A stretch of DNA of 64,000 bases from Pseudoalteromonas luteoviolacea S2607 (GCF_001625575.1 NZ_AUXV01000003.1:186001-250000); one strand, 5' to 3'; shown: positions 1 through 9,842, counted from the stretch's first letter. Notes: generated by a model from the sequence alone, not told the origin. Program-made: numbers and translations.

Positions 1-888
1 AAGCCTTAATTCCTTTCCATTCTCACTGGCATCGTTGGGGTACAGCACCATAGTGATTTGCTCTGCTAAATTCTTTTTAGCGACGGCTTCTGAATAACTG
101 CCTTCGTTAAACTCCTTCAAGTTAAACTCATCAGTTGCTTCTGATTTCCATAACCTTAATGTGTTAACAACCCCATTACGATAACCAGGAATGGGCACAT
201 CAAAAGGCACGGCTAGTACATCCTGGGTGTTCGTCCAGTGATGATGTACCCGCCCAGATTTGTCTGTATGTGTCTCAACATTACCGAAGAACTTTACAAC
301 TTTAGCTTGCTCGGGAGCACTGAGTTCCCAAGGGTGTCCTTCACGTAGCCATTTATCAGGATGTTCAATTTGTGCACCATGTTCTATAGATTGGTTAAAC
401 ATGCCATATTCGTAACGTATCCCATACCCGATAACAGGTAATGCGAGTGATGCGCAGCTATCTAAAAAACACGCAGCAAGCCGACCGAGGCCACCATTAC
501 CAAGACCGGCATCATGTTCGGCAGACTCTAGCTCTTCTAGGGTTGTGCCATATTCACTCAATGCAGTGCCAATTTGTTCCTCGAGGTCTAAATTTAAAAT
601 GGCATTACCCAATGCACGCCCCATTAAAAACTCTAGTGACAAATATGCCGCTTTTTTGGTTTTCTCTTGATCCAAGTACTGTTTGGTCGCTCGACACCTA
701 GCGACTAATCGGTCCCTGATTGTTAGCGCTAAAGCTTGAAACAAATAGTGTTTAGATTCACCTACTTTGTCGCGTCCAAGTGTATAGTAAAAATGTCTAT
801 TTAAATCATCAGCTAAATCGCTTTCATTGAGCTTTGGCGCATCCTGCCAGTGTTTAACGACACACACATTAGACTTTTTCTGAGCCAT
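1..888 (-). CDS. glgP: glycogen phosphorylase, N-terminal part (cut by window edge)
   Basis: Glycogen/maltodextrin phosphorylase, which releases glucose-1-phosphate from alpha-1,4-glucan ends in the cytoplasm using PLP. Only the first 296 codons are in the window; the PLP lysine lies outside it. My translation shows the family N-terminal landmarks YLSLEFLMGRAL, DAGLGNGGLGRLAACFLDS and GYGIRYEYGMF, with NTLRLWKSEA further on. The start is the ATG at 886-888, preceded by GAGGAA seven bases upstream. The start lies inside the 3' end of glgX (20-base overlap, different frame), so the two are probably translationally coupled. It is the last visible gene of the glycogen operon read from 7468 downwards. 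GlgP and MalP cannot be separated from sequence alone; operon context favours glycogen use. Confidence 0.95.
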   Translation of the reverse strand, partial: MAQKKSNVCVVKHWQDAPKLNESDLADDLNRHFYYTLGRDKVGESKHYLFQALALTIRDRLVARCRATKQYLDQEKTKKAAYLSLEFLMGRALGNAILNLDLEEQIGTALSEYGTTLEELESAEHDAGLGNGGLGRLAACFLDSCASLALPVIGYGIRYEYGMFNQSIEHGAQIEHPDKWLREGHPWELSAPEQAKVVKFFGNVETHTDKSGRVHHHWTNTQDVLAVPFDVPIPGYRNGVVNTLRLWKSEATDEFNLKEFNEGSYSEAVAKKNLAEQITMVLYPNDASENGKELRL

Positions 889-2932
889 CGGTGGTTTCCT
901 CATTGTGCGACAAGAGTATCCATGCACTCTGTCCGGTTGGGGCTAAAGAGTTGGGGAATTGTCCTACCTCAAAATTATCTTCGGAAGAATAGACGGCTTC
1001 CCAGCAACTAGAAAAAGGGGGATCAGGCAACTGAATTTCAGTTTCAGTATCATCGGCATGCAATATAACTAGCACAGAGCTAGACTCGATGTAATCGGCT
1101 AATACGTAAATTAACGTCTTATTGCCTTCATCGTGCCAGTCCATATCACTCATAATTTGTCCGCATTTGTTGTACCACAGTACAGCAAATCTAGCGTCTT
1201 CAGCATGCACAAAAAACGGGTGTTTGAAAGCACTCAATTGGCTACGGATTTTCATCAATGATGAGATTGGTTTTATCAAATTTTGTGTTTCACTGACATT
1301 TTTCCAATCTAACCAACTCGTTTCGTTGTCCTGGCAATACGCGTTATTGTTACCGTTCTGGGAGTGATTTAGTTCCGTGCCTGCGCAGATCATTGGTACG
1401 CCTTTAGACATGAATAACGTGACCAACGCATTAATTTGTAGCTTTCTTCGCTTAATGATCACATCAGGATCATCAGTATGACCTTCAACACCACAATTAA
1501 ATGAATAGTTCTCACTGTGGCCATCGCAGTTACTTTCGCCATTCGCATCGTTATGCTTATGCTCGTAACTCACCCAGTCCGAAAGGCTAAAACCATCATG
1601 ACTAGTCAGAAAATTAATCGAGTTGAGAGGCCCGCGCAGATTATGCTCAAATAAGTCATTTGAGCCATGTATTCTTTTGGCCAACTCAGGGAGTGTGCCA
1701 CTGTCACCTCTCCAGAAGCGTCTCACAACATCTCTGTACTTGTCATTCCACTCACGCCAAGGTGGCGGAAACGCGCCGAGTTGATATCCACCCGGCCCGA
1801 CGTCCCAAGGTTCTGCAATTAGCTTAACTTGCGTCAGTACAGGGTCTTGTGACAGGGCTTGGAAAAAAGCGTGTTGACCATTAAACCCTTCATTACTTCG
1901 CCCTAGGATAGTGGCTAAATCAAACCTAAACCCATCGACGCCCATGTACTCTACCCAGTACCTTAAGCTGTCAATTACCAGCCTTAAAGTTATTGGATCG
2001 TCAATGTTAATCGTGTTCCCACACCCAGTATCATTAATAAAAACAGATTCTGGAGCTTGCAGCATTCGATAATAACCCCGATTGTGCAAACCTCTCATGG
2101 ACAGCATAGGGCCATCAATACCACTTTCAGCTGTGTGGTTGTAAACCACATCTATGATCACTTCTATGTTGTGCGCGTGAAGTGTCGCCACCATTTGCTG
2201 AAATTCTGTAACGTCTCCCTGTGCACAATAGGCTTTATGCGGGACAAAAAAGCTCAAAGTATTGTAACCCCAATAGTTTTGAAGCCCTTTTGTTGTCAAA
2301 AACTGTTCGCTGATAAATGCTTGAACGGGAAGCAATTCAATGGCTGTAACACCCAATTGCTGTAAGTGAGTAATAAAACTGTGTTCGCACAGACCTAAAA
2401 AAGTACCGCGCTTGTTAGCAGCAACAGTATCAAGAGTTTGTGTCGCGCCTTTTACGTGACACTCGTAGATAAATGTGTCTTGCCACGCTGTATTTGGTCG
2501 ATTACCGCTGTAGGGCTTGGGGCTAAAAACCCGGCTTTTAGGCATATCAATGGCGTTGTCATTAACGTTGAATTCGCCCACAGGTAAATGACAGTAGTGC
2601 CTTTCGCTCCAAGTGAACTCACCTTGAATATCCATGCCGTAAGGATCAAGCAAAAGTTTGTTTTTGTTAAAGAACAAACCTTCAGCGAGGTCATAATCTC
2701 CATCAGCACGATATCCGTAAAGAGTTCCCTCTCGAGCAGTCTCAACAAAAAGAGTCCATAGTCCACCTTCACGTTTGTTCATCTTTATCTGCGCAAGTTC
2801 TGACGCGACTGGCCCTTCAAACAAGCATAAAGTGACCTCTGATGCATTGGGTGCATAAACTGCAAAGTTGACACCTTCTGCATGAACAGAGTTACCTAAA
2901 GGATAAGTAAATCCTAGTTTAGTTTTTAACAT
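869..2932 (-). CDS. glgX: glycogen debranching enzyme GlgX
   Basis: GH13 debranching enzyme that hydrolyses alpha-1,6 branches, normally of phosphorylase-limit glycogen. The 687 residues fit the GlgX family (about 660-700). An N-terminal CBM48-like domain (about 8-95) is followed by the GH13 barrel with all four signature regions: DVVYNH (261-266), GFRFDLA with nucleophile Asp338, LIAEPWDVG with acid/base Glu374, and FLTSHDGFSL with His445-Asp446. It starts at the ATG at 2930-2932, one base after the glgB stop, and ends inside glgP. The order glgB-glgX-glgP means branching, debranching and phosphorolysis enzymes are co-transcribed. An isoamylase-like specificity is the alternative, but length and neighbours favour GlgX. 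Confidence 0.96.
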   Translation of the reverse strand: MLKTKLGFTYPLGNSVHAEGVNFAVYAPNASEVTLCLFEGPVASELAQIKMNKREGGLWTLFVETAREGTLYGYRADGDYDLAEGLFFNKNKLLLDPYGMDIQGEFTWSERHYCHLPVGEFNVNDNAIDMPKSRVFSPKPYSGNRPNTAWQDTFIYECHVKGATQTLDTVAANKRGTFLGLCEHSFITHLQQLGVTAIELLPVQAFISEQFLTTKGLQNYWGYNTLSFFVPHKAYCAQGDVTEFQQMVATLHAHNIEVIIDVVYNHTAESGIDGPMLSMRGLHNRGYYRMLQAPESVFINDTGCGNTINIDDPITLRLVIDSLRYWVEYMGVDGFRFDLATILGRSNEGFNGQHAFFQALSQDPVLTQVKLIAEPWDVGPGGYQLGAFPPPWREWNDKYRDVVRRFWRGDSGTLPELAKRIHGSNDLFEHNLRGPLNSINFLTSHDGFSLSDWVSYEHKHNDANGESNCDGHSENYSFNCGVEGHTDDPDVIIKRRKLQINALVTLFMSKGVPMICAGTELNHSQNGNNNAYCQDNETSWLDWKNVSETQNLIKPISSLMKIRSQLSAFKHPFFVHAEDARFAVLWYNKCGQIMSDMDWHDEGNKTLIYVLADYIESSSVLVILHADDTETEIQLPDPPFSSCWEAVYSSEDNFEVGQFPNSLAPTGQSAWILLSHNEETTDGSEKV

Positions 2933-2933
2933 G

Positions 2934-5171
2934 TTAAGCCGAGATATACTTTAAATACACTGTACACAAAGGTGGAATTGTTATTTCTATACTTTGCTCA
3001 AACCCATGACTTGCTGTTGATTTAGACTCGATTAATTGCTGTTGATGAGCAACCACTTTTACGCCACTGCCATAAAGCTCTTCATCATCCGAGTTAAAAA
3101 TAACTTGATAAACACCGCCTTTGGGGACCCCTAATTTAAAGTGATGAAAAACTTGTGGCGTGAAATGGCTTACTACAACGGTTAAATCTGAATAATGTTT
3201 GCCAAAACGGGCAAAGCTCAATATTGATTGCTCAGCATTATCACAATCTATCCATTGAAAACCTGCTGGAGAAGAGTCAACCTCATAAAGCGCAGGTGTA
3301 TTTTTGTATATACCATTAAGAGATTTAACCGTTCTATAAACGCCTTGATGTGCCTCACTTTGCAGTAGTGACCAATCTAAGCCCTGATTGTGATCCCACT
3401 CTGTTCTTGGGGCTATTTCGCTGCCCATGAACAGTAGCTTTTTCCCTGGGTGCGCATACATAAAACCATAATATGCTCTTAAATTTGCAAATTGCTGCCA
3501 ATCATCACCTGGCATTTTACTGAGTAATGACCCTTTACCATGAACTACTTCGTCGTGACTTAATGGCAGAATATAGTTTTCCGAAAAGGCATATGCCATC
3601 GAAAAAGTCATTTCGTGATGATGATACTTTCTATGAACGGGGTCTCGCTGCATATAACCAAGGCTGTCATTCATCCATCCCATATTCCATTTAAAGCCAA
3701 ACCCTAGACCACCATACTCAACACTTTGAGTAACCCCTGGCCATGCTGTTGACTCCTCCGCGACCATCATTACGTGAGGGCTATTTTTATAACAAGCTGC
3801 ATTACTGGATTGAAGACAGTCAATAGCACCGATATTTTCGCGCCCCCCATATTGGTTGGGTACCCACTCCCCCTCATTTCTAGAGTAATCGAGGTAAAGC
3901 ATAGAAGCCACTGCGTCCACTCTGAGCCCATCAAGTTTATATTCACTTAACCAGTAATTTGCATTGGATAGTAAATAGCTTTTAATCTCTGGTCTGTCGT
4001 AATTAAATACACATGTATTCCAGTCAGGGTGAAAACCTTGTCGCTTGTCTGCATGTTCGTACAAATGTGTACCATCAAACTTTTGTAATCCATGAGGGTC
4101 TGTAGGAAAATGACCAGGTACCCAATCAAGAAGCAGCCCTATGCCTTGCTCATTACATTTCTGGCAAAAGTATTTAAAATCTTCTACTGATCCGAAACGA
4201 CTTGTCACAGAGAACAACCCAACTGGTTGATAACCCCATGATCCGTCAAAAGGATATTCACTAATAGGCATTAATTGGATATGTGAAAAGCCAAGCTCTT
4301 TGACATAACTGACCAAATCATCAGCTAGCTCACGATAGGTCAAATATCGATTACGCTCATCGGGTCTGCGCTTCCATGACCCTAGGTGCACCTCGTAAAT
4401 AGAAACAGGGGCATCAATACTATTGCGCGCTAAACGCTCGTTAATATGCTCATCACTTAATTCTAAAACCTCTTTATTTTCTTGCAAAATACTGGCTGTA
4501 CCAGGTGCTTGCTGCATTTTTTGAGCATAAGGGTCTGCTTTTTCAATTACACTCCCATCGAGTGTGGTTATTGCAAACTTATAGCATTGGTCAGGCGTTA
4601 AGCCCGGCACAAACAAATCCCATACGCCACTTGCAGGATGTAATCTCATGAAATGTTGGTTTGATTGCCAAAAGTTGAAATCGCCTATAACTGAAACACT
4701 TTTTGCATTGGGTGCCCAAACACTAAACTGTACACCCCGAACCCCCTGATTTTCTATAAAACATGCGCCAAAGTGTTTATAACCATGCTCTAGCGTGCCC
4801 TCATTGAACAAGTACATAGCATGCTCATCAAGCGCACTAGTAAATCGATATACATCGTCAAATATGACTTCTGTATTATTAAACTTAACTTTTAATCGAT
4901 ATTCTGTTTTATCAAATGGCGCATCGAACTGAGCGACAAACAAGCTTGAACTCGAGTACTGCGTCATTTTAGTTTTTAAACCTTTATGCAGTACCTCAAC
5001 CGATGTAGCGCTTGGAATATAAACACGCACTACAGTCACAGTATTATTTTCGAGCCTCTCTTCATGAGGCCCTAAAAAGCTAAATGGGTCACTAAAGTGC
5101 CCTGCTGACAGCGCACTTACTTGATCTGAATAATCGTCAATACTTCCTAGCTTTTTGTTTACAGAATTCAT
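2934..5171 (-). CDS. glgB: 1,4-alpha-glucan branching enzyme GlgB
   Basis: Branching enzyme that transfers an alpha-1,4 chain to an alpha-1,6 position during glycogen synthesis. At 745 residues it has the long gammaproteobacterial form: an N1 module (about 20-115, with HFSDPFSFLGPH), a CBM48 (about 140-225, with FSVWAPNAKSV and GDFNFW) and the GH13 barrel. The catalytic signatures are present: DWVPGHFPTD (349-358), GLRVDAVASMLYLDYSR with nucleophile Asp419, MVAEEST with Glu472, and LPLSHDEVVHGKGSL with His539-Asp540. Its ATG shares one base with the malQ stop (TAATG), a sign of translational coupling. No anomaly seen. Confidence 0.97.
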   Translation of the reverse strand: MNSVNKKLGSIDDYSDQVSALSAGHFSDPFSFLGPHEERLENNTVTVVRVYIPSATSVEVLHKGLKTKMTQYSSSSLFVAQFDAPFDKTEYRLKVKFNNTEVIFDDVYRFTSALDEHAMYLFNEGTLEHGYKHFGACFIENQGVRGVQFSVWAPNAKSVSVIGDFNFWQSNQHFMRLHPASGVWDLFVPGLTPDQCYKFAITTLDGSVIEKADPYAQKMQQAPGTASILQENKEVLELSDEHINERLARNSIDAPVSIYEVHLGSWKRRPDERNRYLTYRELADDLVSYVKELGFSHIQLMPISEYPFDGSWGYQPVGLFSVTSRFGSVEDFKYFCQKCNEQGIGLLLDWVPGHFPTDPHGLQKFDGTHLYEHADKRQGFHPDWNTCVFNYDRPEIKSYLLSNANYWLSEYKLDGLRVDAVASMLYLDYSRNEGEWVPNQYGGRENIGAIDCLQSSNAACYKNSPHVMMVAEESTAWPGVTQSVEYGGLGFGFKWNMGWMNDSLGYMQRDPVHRKYHHHEMTFSMAYAFSENYILPLSHDEVVHGKGSLLSKMPGDDWQQFANLRAYYGFMYAHPGKKLLFMGSEIAPRTEWDHNQGLDWSLLQSEAHQGVYRTVKSLNGIYKNTPALYEVDSSPAGFQWIDCDNAEQSILSFARFGKHYSDLTVVVSHFTPQVFHHFKLGVPKGGVYQVIFNSDDEELYGSGVKVVAHQQQLIESKSTASHGFEQSIEITIPPLCTVYLKYISA

Positions 5172-7159
5172 TATCTTTTCCTGATCTCATTAAGCAGCTT
5201 AATAAAACCTTGCTGCTGAGCAAATATCTCTGTCACTTCATGGTTCAGTTTACGGCGCCAGTTAGGGTATTCCGTATTTGTTCCTGGAATATTCACTGGA
5301 ATATGCTGCTGATCTAAATCATCGAGTTGAATCGCAACTAACTGACTGGGACACCCCGCTAAGATTTCCATCACCGACTTATAAATGACTTCACCATCGC
5401 TGTGCTGTGTCATCTCGTCTTTGCCATGAACTCTCAGCCAATCCAGTAATCGCTGCTTTTCTATGTCTCTTTCACGGACAAGCTGTTCACTCTGATCTTT
5501 CTGCAGGATCCCATACGCGAGTTTTATCTCTATATCTTTACCTAACCACCAGCCGTGAAATGGCGGAACATCATGATTTGCAACCATAGTCAATGAACTA
5601 GACCTGAGCTGCTCGCTAGACTTGAACGCTCCATCATGATTTTTTTCAAAATAAAACAGTGTATTACCGAAAATAGCCGATTCATCTAGTGATTGTGTTA
5701 CCTCTGGCGGTACAACTCCCAAATCTTCACCAATAACAACACAGCAATTTAAATGCGATTCAATTTTTAGTATCGCTAACAATTGCTCAAAAGGGTAATA
5801 AACATAACAACCTAGCTCTTTACCTTGTTCCAAGAAGCACCACCACAATCTCCGTAGTGCCATAACATGGTCAATCCTCAACGCGCCAACCGAGCGCATA
5901 TTTGCTCTGACCAATGATTTGAAATACTTGAACTTGTGTTCCTTTAATTTGAGAGGGTTGGGCGCTGGTAACCCCCAATTTTGTCCACTTTCAGCCCATG
6001 GATCAGGTGGAGCCCCTACATTCGCGCCGTCAGTGAAACTGGATTGATAAGTTTGGTACTCAAGACCTTCTTGGGTGCAGCCCACCGCAAGGTCATTCAC
6101 CAATCCAATTAACATGCCTAAGTCTTTAGCAAGTTTCTGACAGGCATTAAGTTGTGAATAAGCAAGCCATTGCAAAAACCATTCAAACTGGCTCAGCGGT
6201 AATTCGTCCAATTCGTATTTTCGGTCGGCTACAAAATTGTGAAACTCAACATTGTTAGAAACATCAAGACACCATATCTCATACAACTTTTCGAACAGTT
6301 GATACTTTCTATGGCTAGTGGAGATGTAATCTAAGTATTCACCCTCAAAATCAATTCCCAACGTAAGGCTTGGCTCTGCTAAAAACCGCTCCCAACATGC
6401 CTTGCCAACTATGCTCTCTAAGTCGTCTAATGCGATATACAAAGGGTTAATCAGGCAGCGATGAGACGGGCTATAGGGGCTAGCCTTTTCAGGTTGCTCT
6501 GGAAACAGCATATGCAATGGGTTCAACAAGACAAAGTCACCGCCCAGATTTGCAAATTCGTGAATAAGGGACTTGAGATCAGTAAAGTCCCCAATCCCAT
6601 AATTACGATCACTTTTTAAGGTGTAGAGCTGAAGTGACAAGCCAAGAGACTTTGCTGTGCATGGCCTGGTATAAGGGTTGAAACATTGCTCTGGAGTTGA
6701 CCACAACTCAGTACAAAAAGAACCAAGTTCAGATGAAACTTCCATTTGAAAATACCCAATAGGCAACTTGCCAAGGGATATTTCAAGCGCAATGTAATTC
6801 TCATTGTTATGTTGATAATTCCCGACTTCTACACAGTGAGCAAGATCTACATTGAGGTGCAAATCACACTCTGGCAATTTAACGCTTGCGATAGTATGTC
6901 TGTGAGACTCAGGTACTCTAAGAACAAACTTACCCTCTCTAGAGCAAGCTAATGTCACTTCTTCAAGCATTTTCAGCCAAGGCGCGACATCCAACTCAAA
7001 GTTAAGTGAGTTTATGTTATTGTCATCACTTGTATCAATACCACAACATGCCAGCGCTCGCTGTCGAGTTATCTCATCAAAAACAACGTATTCGCCGTCG
7101 TATTTAGTATAGTCATACCCAATGCCGTGTAGGTAATACAGCTGCTGTAACCCATCCAT
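5171..7159 (-). CDS. malQ: 4-alpha-glucanotransferase (amylomaltase) MalQ
   Basis: GH77 disproportionating enzyme that transfers maltodextrin segments between glucans. The frame is open up to a TTG at 7165 (664 residues), but an ATG lies two codons in, at 7157-7159, and is taken as start; neither has a good SD sequence. GH77 features, numbered from the TTG, are DFTDLKSLIHEF (193-204), SGQNWGLPAPNP (393-404), GALRIDHVMAL with nucleophile Asp432, VVIGEDLGVVPPEV with Glu480, and ANHDVPPFHGWW with His531-Asp532. Length is close to E. coli MalQ (694). Lying between a CBM48 protein and glgB, it probably reshapes maltodextrins from glycogen turnover rather than serving a maltose regulon. No malT-like gene is visible here. 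Confidence 0.95.
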   Translation of the reverse strand: MDGLQQLYYLHGIGYDYTKYDGEYVVFDEITRQRALACCGIDTSDDNNINSLNFELDVAPWLKMLEEVTLACSREGKFVLRVPESHRHTIASVKLPECDLHLNVDLAHCVEVGNYQHNNENYIALEISLGKLPIGYFQMEVSSELGSFCTELWSTPEQCFNPYTRPCTAKSLGLSLQLYTLKSDRNYGIGDFTDLKSLIHEFANLGGDFVLLNPLHMLFPEQPEKASPYSPSHRCLINPLYIALDDLESIVGKACWERFLAEPSLTLGIDFEGEYLDYISTSHRKYQLFEKLYEIWCLDVSNNVEFHNFVADRKYELDELPLSQFEWFLQWLAYSQLNACQKLAKDLGMLIGLVNDLAVGCTQEGLEYQTYQSSFTDGANVGAPPDPWAESGQNWGLPAPNPLKLKEHKFKYFKSLVRANMRSVGALRIDHVMALRRLWWCFLEQGKELGCYVYYPFEQLLAILKIESHLNCCVVIGEDLGVVPPEVTQSLDESAIFGNTLFYFEKNHDGAFKSSEQLRSSSLTMVANHDVPPFHGWWLGKDIEIKLAYGILQKDQSEQLVRERDIEKQRLLDWLRVHGKDEMTQHSDGEVIYKSVMEILAGCPSQLVAIQLDDLDQQHIPVNIPGTNTEYPNWRRKLNHEVTEIFAQQQGFIKLLNEIRKR

Positions 7160-7165
7160 TGGCAA

Positions 7166-7468
7166 CTATGCCAATCTTTGAGTGTCGACAATACTATTTT
7201 CACTGCCAAAACCGTTGGCGGCATATCCATCAGCGTTATGGTCGTTGTCCCATTGCTTTCCATCAATCAAGTAGCGGAAATGAAACTTTTTTTCGGTAGG
7301 GAGTCTGTGTTTCAGCCTAAAGCGTTTATCTTTTTTAATAAACTTCATCGTGATCGGTTGCCAATCATTAAATTCAGCAACCAATTCAACCTTACTAGCT
7401 TCAGGGTGAGAAAATTCAAACGTAATTTCTGCTTCGTTTTTTGTTTTAAAAAAACGCTTTGTTAACAT
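7166..7468 (-). CDS. stand-alone CBM48 (AMPK-beta-like) glycogen-binding protein
   Basis: A protein of 100 residues that is essentially one isoamylase-early-set/CBM48 domain. The pattern KVELVAEFNDWQPITMKF, then FHFRYLIDGKQWDNDHNAD, matches the carbohydrate-binding fold found in AMPK beta and in the N-termini of GlgB/GlgX. No catalytic domain is attached. The open frame extends to a GTG at 7510, but the ATG at 7466-7468 has GGAG six bases upstream and starts just before the domain, so it is preferred. The stop is immediately followed by the malQ frame. As first gene of the operon it may tether enzymes to glycogen or act as a non-catalytic glycogen sensor; that role is inference. Confidence 0.88.
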   Translation of the reverse strand: MLTKRFFKTKNEAEITFEFSHPEASKVELVAEFNDWQPITMKFIKKDKRFRLKHRLPTEKKFHFRYLIDGKQWDNDHNADGYAANGFGSENSIVDTQRLA

Positions 7469-7915
7469 CTTGGGCTCCAAAAACCTAACCTGGTTGGTGT
7501 TCCTTGCCACAAAAGGATGCCGTATAACTGTTACCTATACGCACACATTTTGTGAGAATAAATTAGTTCATCAAATAAACTTGTACGCCTCACAACAGTG
7601 CAATACAGCTCTAATTTGCACCAGAAAAGTACATTTTTGGACAGTCAACTTGATACCAAGCTTAGTACCAGCAATTATCAAGCCAACGACATAAAAAAGT
7701 AGATAAGAATTATTATCATGTAAAGTGAATTAATTTGATAATTGATCTTACTCAGTGAATTTTAAATTATTTTGTTTATATAAAGTTGAATTTATTTTGA
7801 TAATTGCACTTGATAGCAAAAGCGTGTAAAAGGTTGTAATCTCTGTGACTAATATGATGTATACTACAGAGTTAAGAAGGATCCGTTTATCGGTTAATTT
7901 TGGATTGTCTCAATC
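7469..7915. promoter_or_regulatory. divergent intergenic region of the glycogen operon and GGDEF-EAL gene, with imperfect direct repeats
   Basis: No gene supported in these 447 bases. It is AT-rich and must hold the promoters of the leftward glycogen operon and the rightward GGDEF-EAL gene. Two imperfect direct repeats, AAAGTGAATTAATTTGATAA (7723-7742, continuing ATTG to 7746) and AAAGTTGAATTTATTTTGAT (7783-7802, continuing AATTG to 7807), are 60 bases apart start to start. A third, weaker copy (GTGAATTTTAAATTATTTTG) begins near 7756. I could not assign them to a known regulator. Confidence 0.45.
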
Positions 7916-9829
7916 ATGCAAAATGTATTTAAAAATTTAGCTTACAGCTTAGTCAGTGTCATAGTGATTGGGATTGCTGCAAACCTAACGTTTGCAAAAC
8001 ACGTTTTAAACGCACAATCGGGCTTGTTGACACTAGACACACAGACAGCAAATTATTCTGAAGTGCATGACACTTCGCCTTGGTTTCAGTTTGTTCTCTA
8101 TGACCAAGATTTTGTAGAGCTTAAGTCAAAATACTATGTCGTTGTAGGTAAAGATAATGCAAGTTACATACTTGCTACTACCAATGAGGTATTTACGCTC
8201 GTGTGGTCCTCTCCTGCACTGCTTATGCTTTGTTTGCTCATTGTTTTGTTCATTTTTTCTCGACTTAAAAGCCAATCTCAAGAGTCGGCTCAATTAGACG
8301 CCTTACATGCAATCAATAAAGACTTAGCAACCCTGCTAAAGGGATTGGACATACAACACAAAGAGTTACACTCTGGTGGCCCAATGGCTCAAATTTGTCA
8401 CTCCGTCCAAGCACTGAGTGATAACTTGCAACGTATTAAAATACAATCAGATAGTCATGTGTATCAAGATAAGCTCACGAAACTCATCGACCGCCATGCC
8501 TATATTGAACATATCAGTGAACAGCTGACTGAAGCTGACAAAAGTAAAACTAAATGCGGGCTACTTTTTATTGACTTAGATGGATTCAAACAGGTCAATG
8601 ATTCGTTTGGACACAGCTTCGGAGATGAGATCCTAATACAAGTGTCGGGCAGATTAGAGCAAGTAGTTAGGCAATTTCAGCTTAATGATGCACACCCAGT
8701 ACATGGGTTAGATCAAAATTTGTCCCGCCTTGGTGGTGATGAATTTTCTATCTTCATTCCCAACTTGAGAGATACCAGCTTCTGTACTGAAGTAGCACAA
8801 ACCATATTAAGTGAAGTCGAGCGAGATTTTGTGCTTGGCAATAAGCTAGTAAAGATAAGCGCTAGCATCGGTATTGCCGTGTTCCCTGATAGCGCTTCAA
8901 CACCTAATGCGTTACTACAAATGTCTGATGTAGCCATGTATCGAGCTAAAACAGATGGCAGAGGTATATTTAGGGTTTACTCGCCAGAAATGGGGAATAA
9001 AATACGTCGTTATCATTACTTACTCGAAGAGTTACGTCTCGCGATAGCCTCTCAGAACTTTCAGTTGTCATTTCAACCAATTGTACATGTCGAAGATTGC
9101 TCGATTGATTACTTTGAAGCGCTTACGCGTTGGCACCATCCAATAGAGGGGCTCATTCCGCCGTCAGAATTCATACCCATTGCTGAGGAGTCCAATTTGA
9201 TTCTTGAACTGGGTGACTGGATTTTGCTGGAGTCATGTCGACAAATGTCAGCTTGGCACAATGCAGGTATGAAAAAAGTAAAAATTTCGGTGAATGTTTC
9301 AGGGATCCAATTAAAACACCGCCCCATCTACGATTGGGTTTTAGCAGCGCTAGACAAATCAGGTTTACCAGCGACGTCTCTGATGATAGAAATCACCGAA
9401 TCGACTCTTATTACAGCCAGCGATGAAATTATCGCGCAGCTAGAGCGTTGTCGTAGTGCCGGTGTAACTATTGCGATAGATGATTTTGGTACTGGGTTTA
9501 GCTCTTTAAGTACGCTTGCCGATTTGCCCATTGACGTAATTAAAATTGATAAATTGTTTATTTCACAAGCTAAAGATAATCCAAAATACTATAAGATTTT
9601 GAACTCTATCAGTGAACTCGGTGCGCAACTTGGTCTGAAAATTGTTGCTGAAGGTGTTGAACAACTCGATCAATTTGAGCTCGTAAAAGACATGGGGATC
9701 TGCTGTGTACAAGGCTATCTTGTAAGCCGCCCAGAGACTTCAAGAAATGTCGGAGATAAAGTGCTTAAAGGTAACGTCAATCACATTGCTTCCACAGGAA
9801 CAAGTGTTTGGTTACCAAAAGCTAACTAA
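7916..9829 (+). CDS. membrane-bound GGDEF-EAL c-di-GMP enzyme
   Basis: Bifunctional-type cyclic di-GMP signalling protein of 637 residues. Two TM segments (about 10-27 and 98-116) enclose a periplasmic loop of about 70 residues that resembles no sensor I know. The GGDEF domain (about 180-355) keeps GGDEF at 273-277. The EAL domain (about 370-615) keeps EALTRW (401-406), NVSGIQL, IEITEST, DDFGTGFSS, DVIKIDKLF and the VAEGVEQ glutamate, so it looks able to hydrolyse c-di-GMP. The upstream RxxD inhibitory site of many cyclases is not seen; an insertion with DAHPVHGLDQN precedes GGDEF. Both activities are possible and the balance cannot be read from sequence. It starts at the ATG at 7916, has its own promoter region and is not in an operon. 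Confidence 0.93.
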   Translation: MQNVFKNLAYSLVSVIVIGIAANLTFAKHVLNAQSGLLTLDTQTANYSEVHDTSPWFQFVLYDQDFVELKSKYYVVVGKDNASYILATTNEVFTLVWSSPALLMLCLLIVLFIFSRLKSQSQESAQLDALHAINKDLATLLKGLDIQHKELHSGGPMAQICHSVQALSDNLQRIKIQSDSHVYQDKLTKLIDRHAYIEHISEQLTEADKSKTKCGLLFIDLDGFKQVNDSFGHSFGDEILIQVSGRLEQVVRQFQLNDAHPVHGLDQNLSRLGGDEFSIFIPNLRDTSFCTEVAQTILSEVERDFVLGNKLVKISASIGIAVFPDSASTPNALLQMSDVAMYRAKTDGRGIFRVYSPEMGNKIRRYHYLLEELRLAIASQNFQLSFQPIVHVEDCSIDYFEALTRWHHPIEGLIPPSEFIPIAEESNLILELGDWILLESCRQMSAWHNAGMKKVKISVNVSGIQLKHRPIYDWVLAALDKSGLPATSLMIEITESTLITASDEIIAQLERCRSAGVTIAIDDFGTGFSSLSTLADLPIDVIKIDKLFISQAKDNPKYYKILNSISELGAQLGLKIVAEGVEQLDQFELVKDMGICCVQGYLVSRPETSRNVGDKVLKGNVNHIASTGTSVWLPKAN

Positions 9830-9842
9830 TTTCAGCGCGTGA

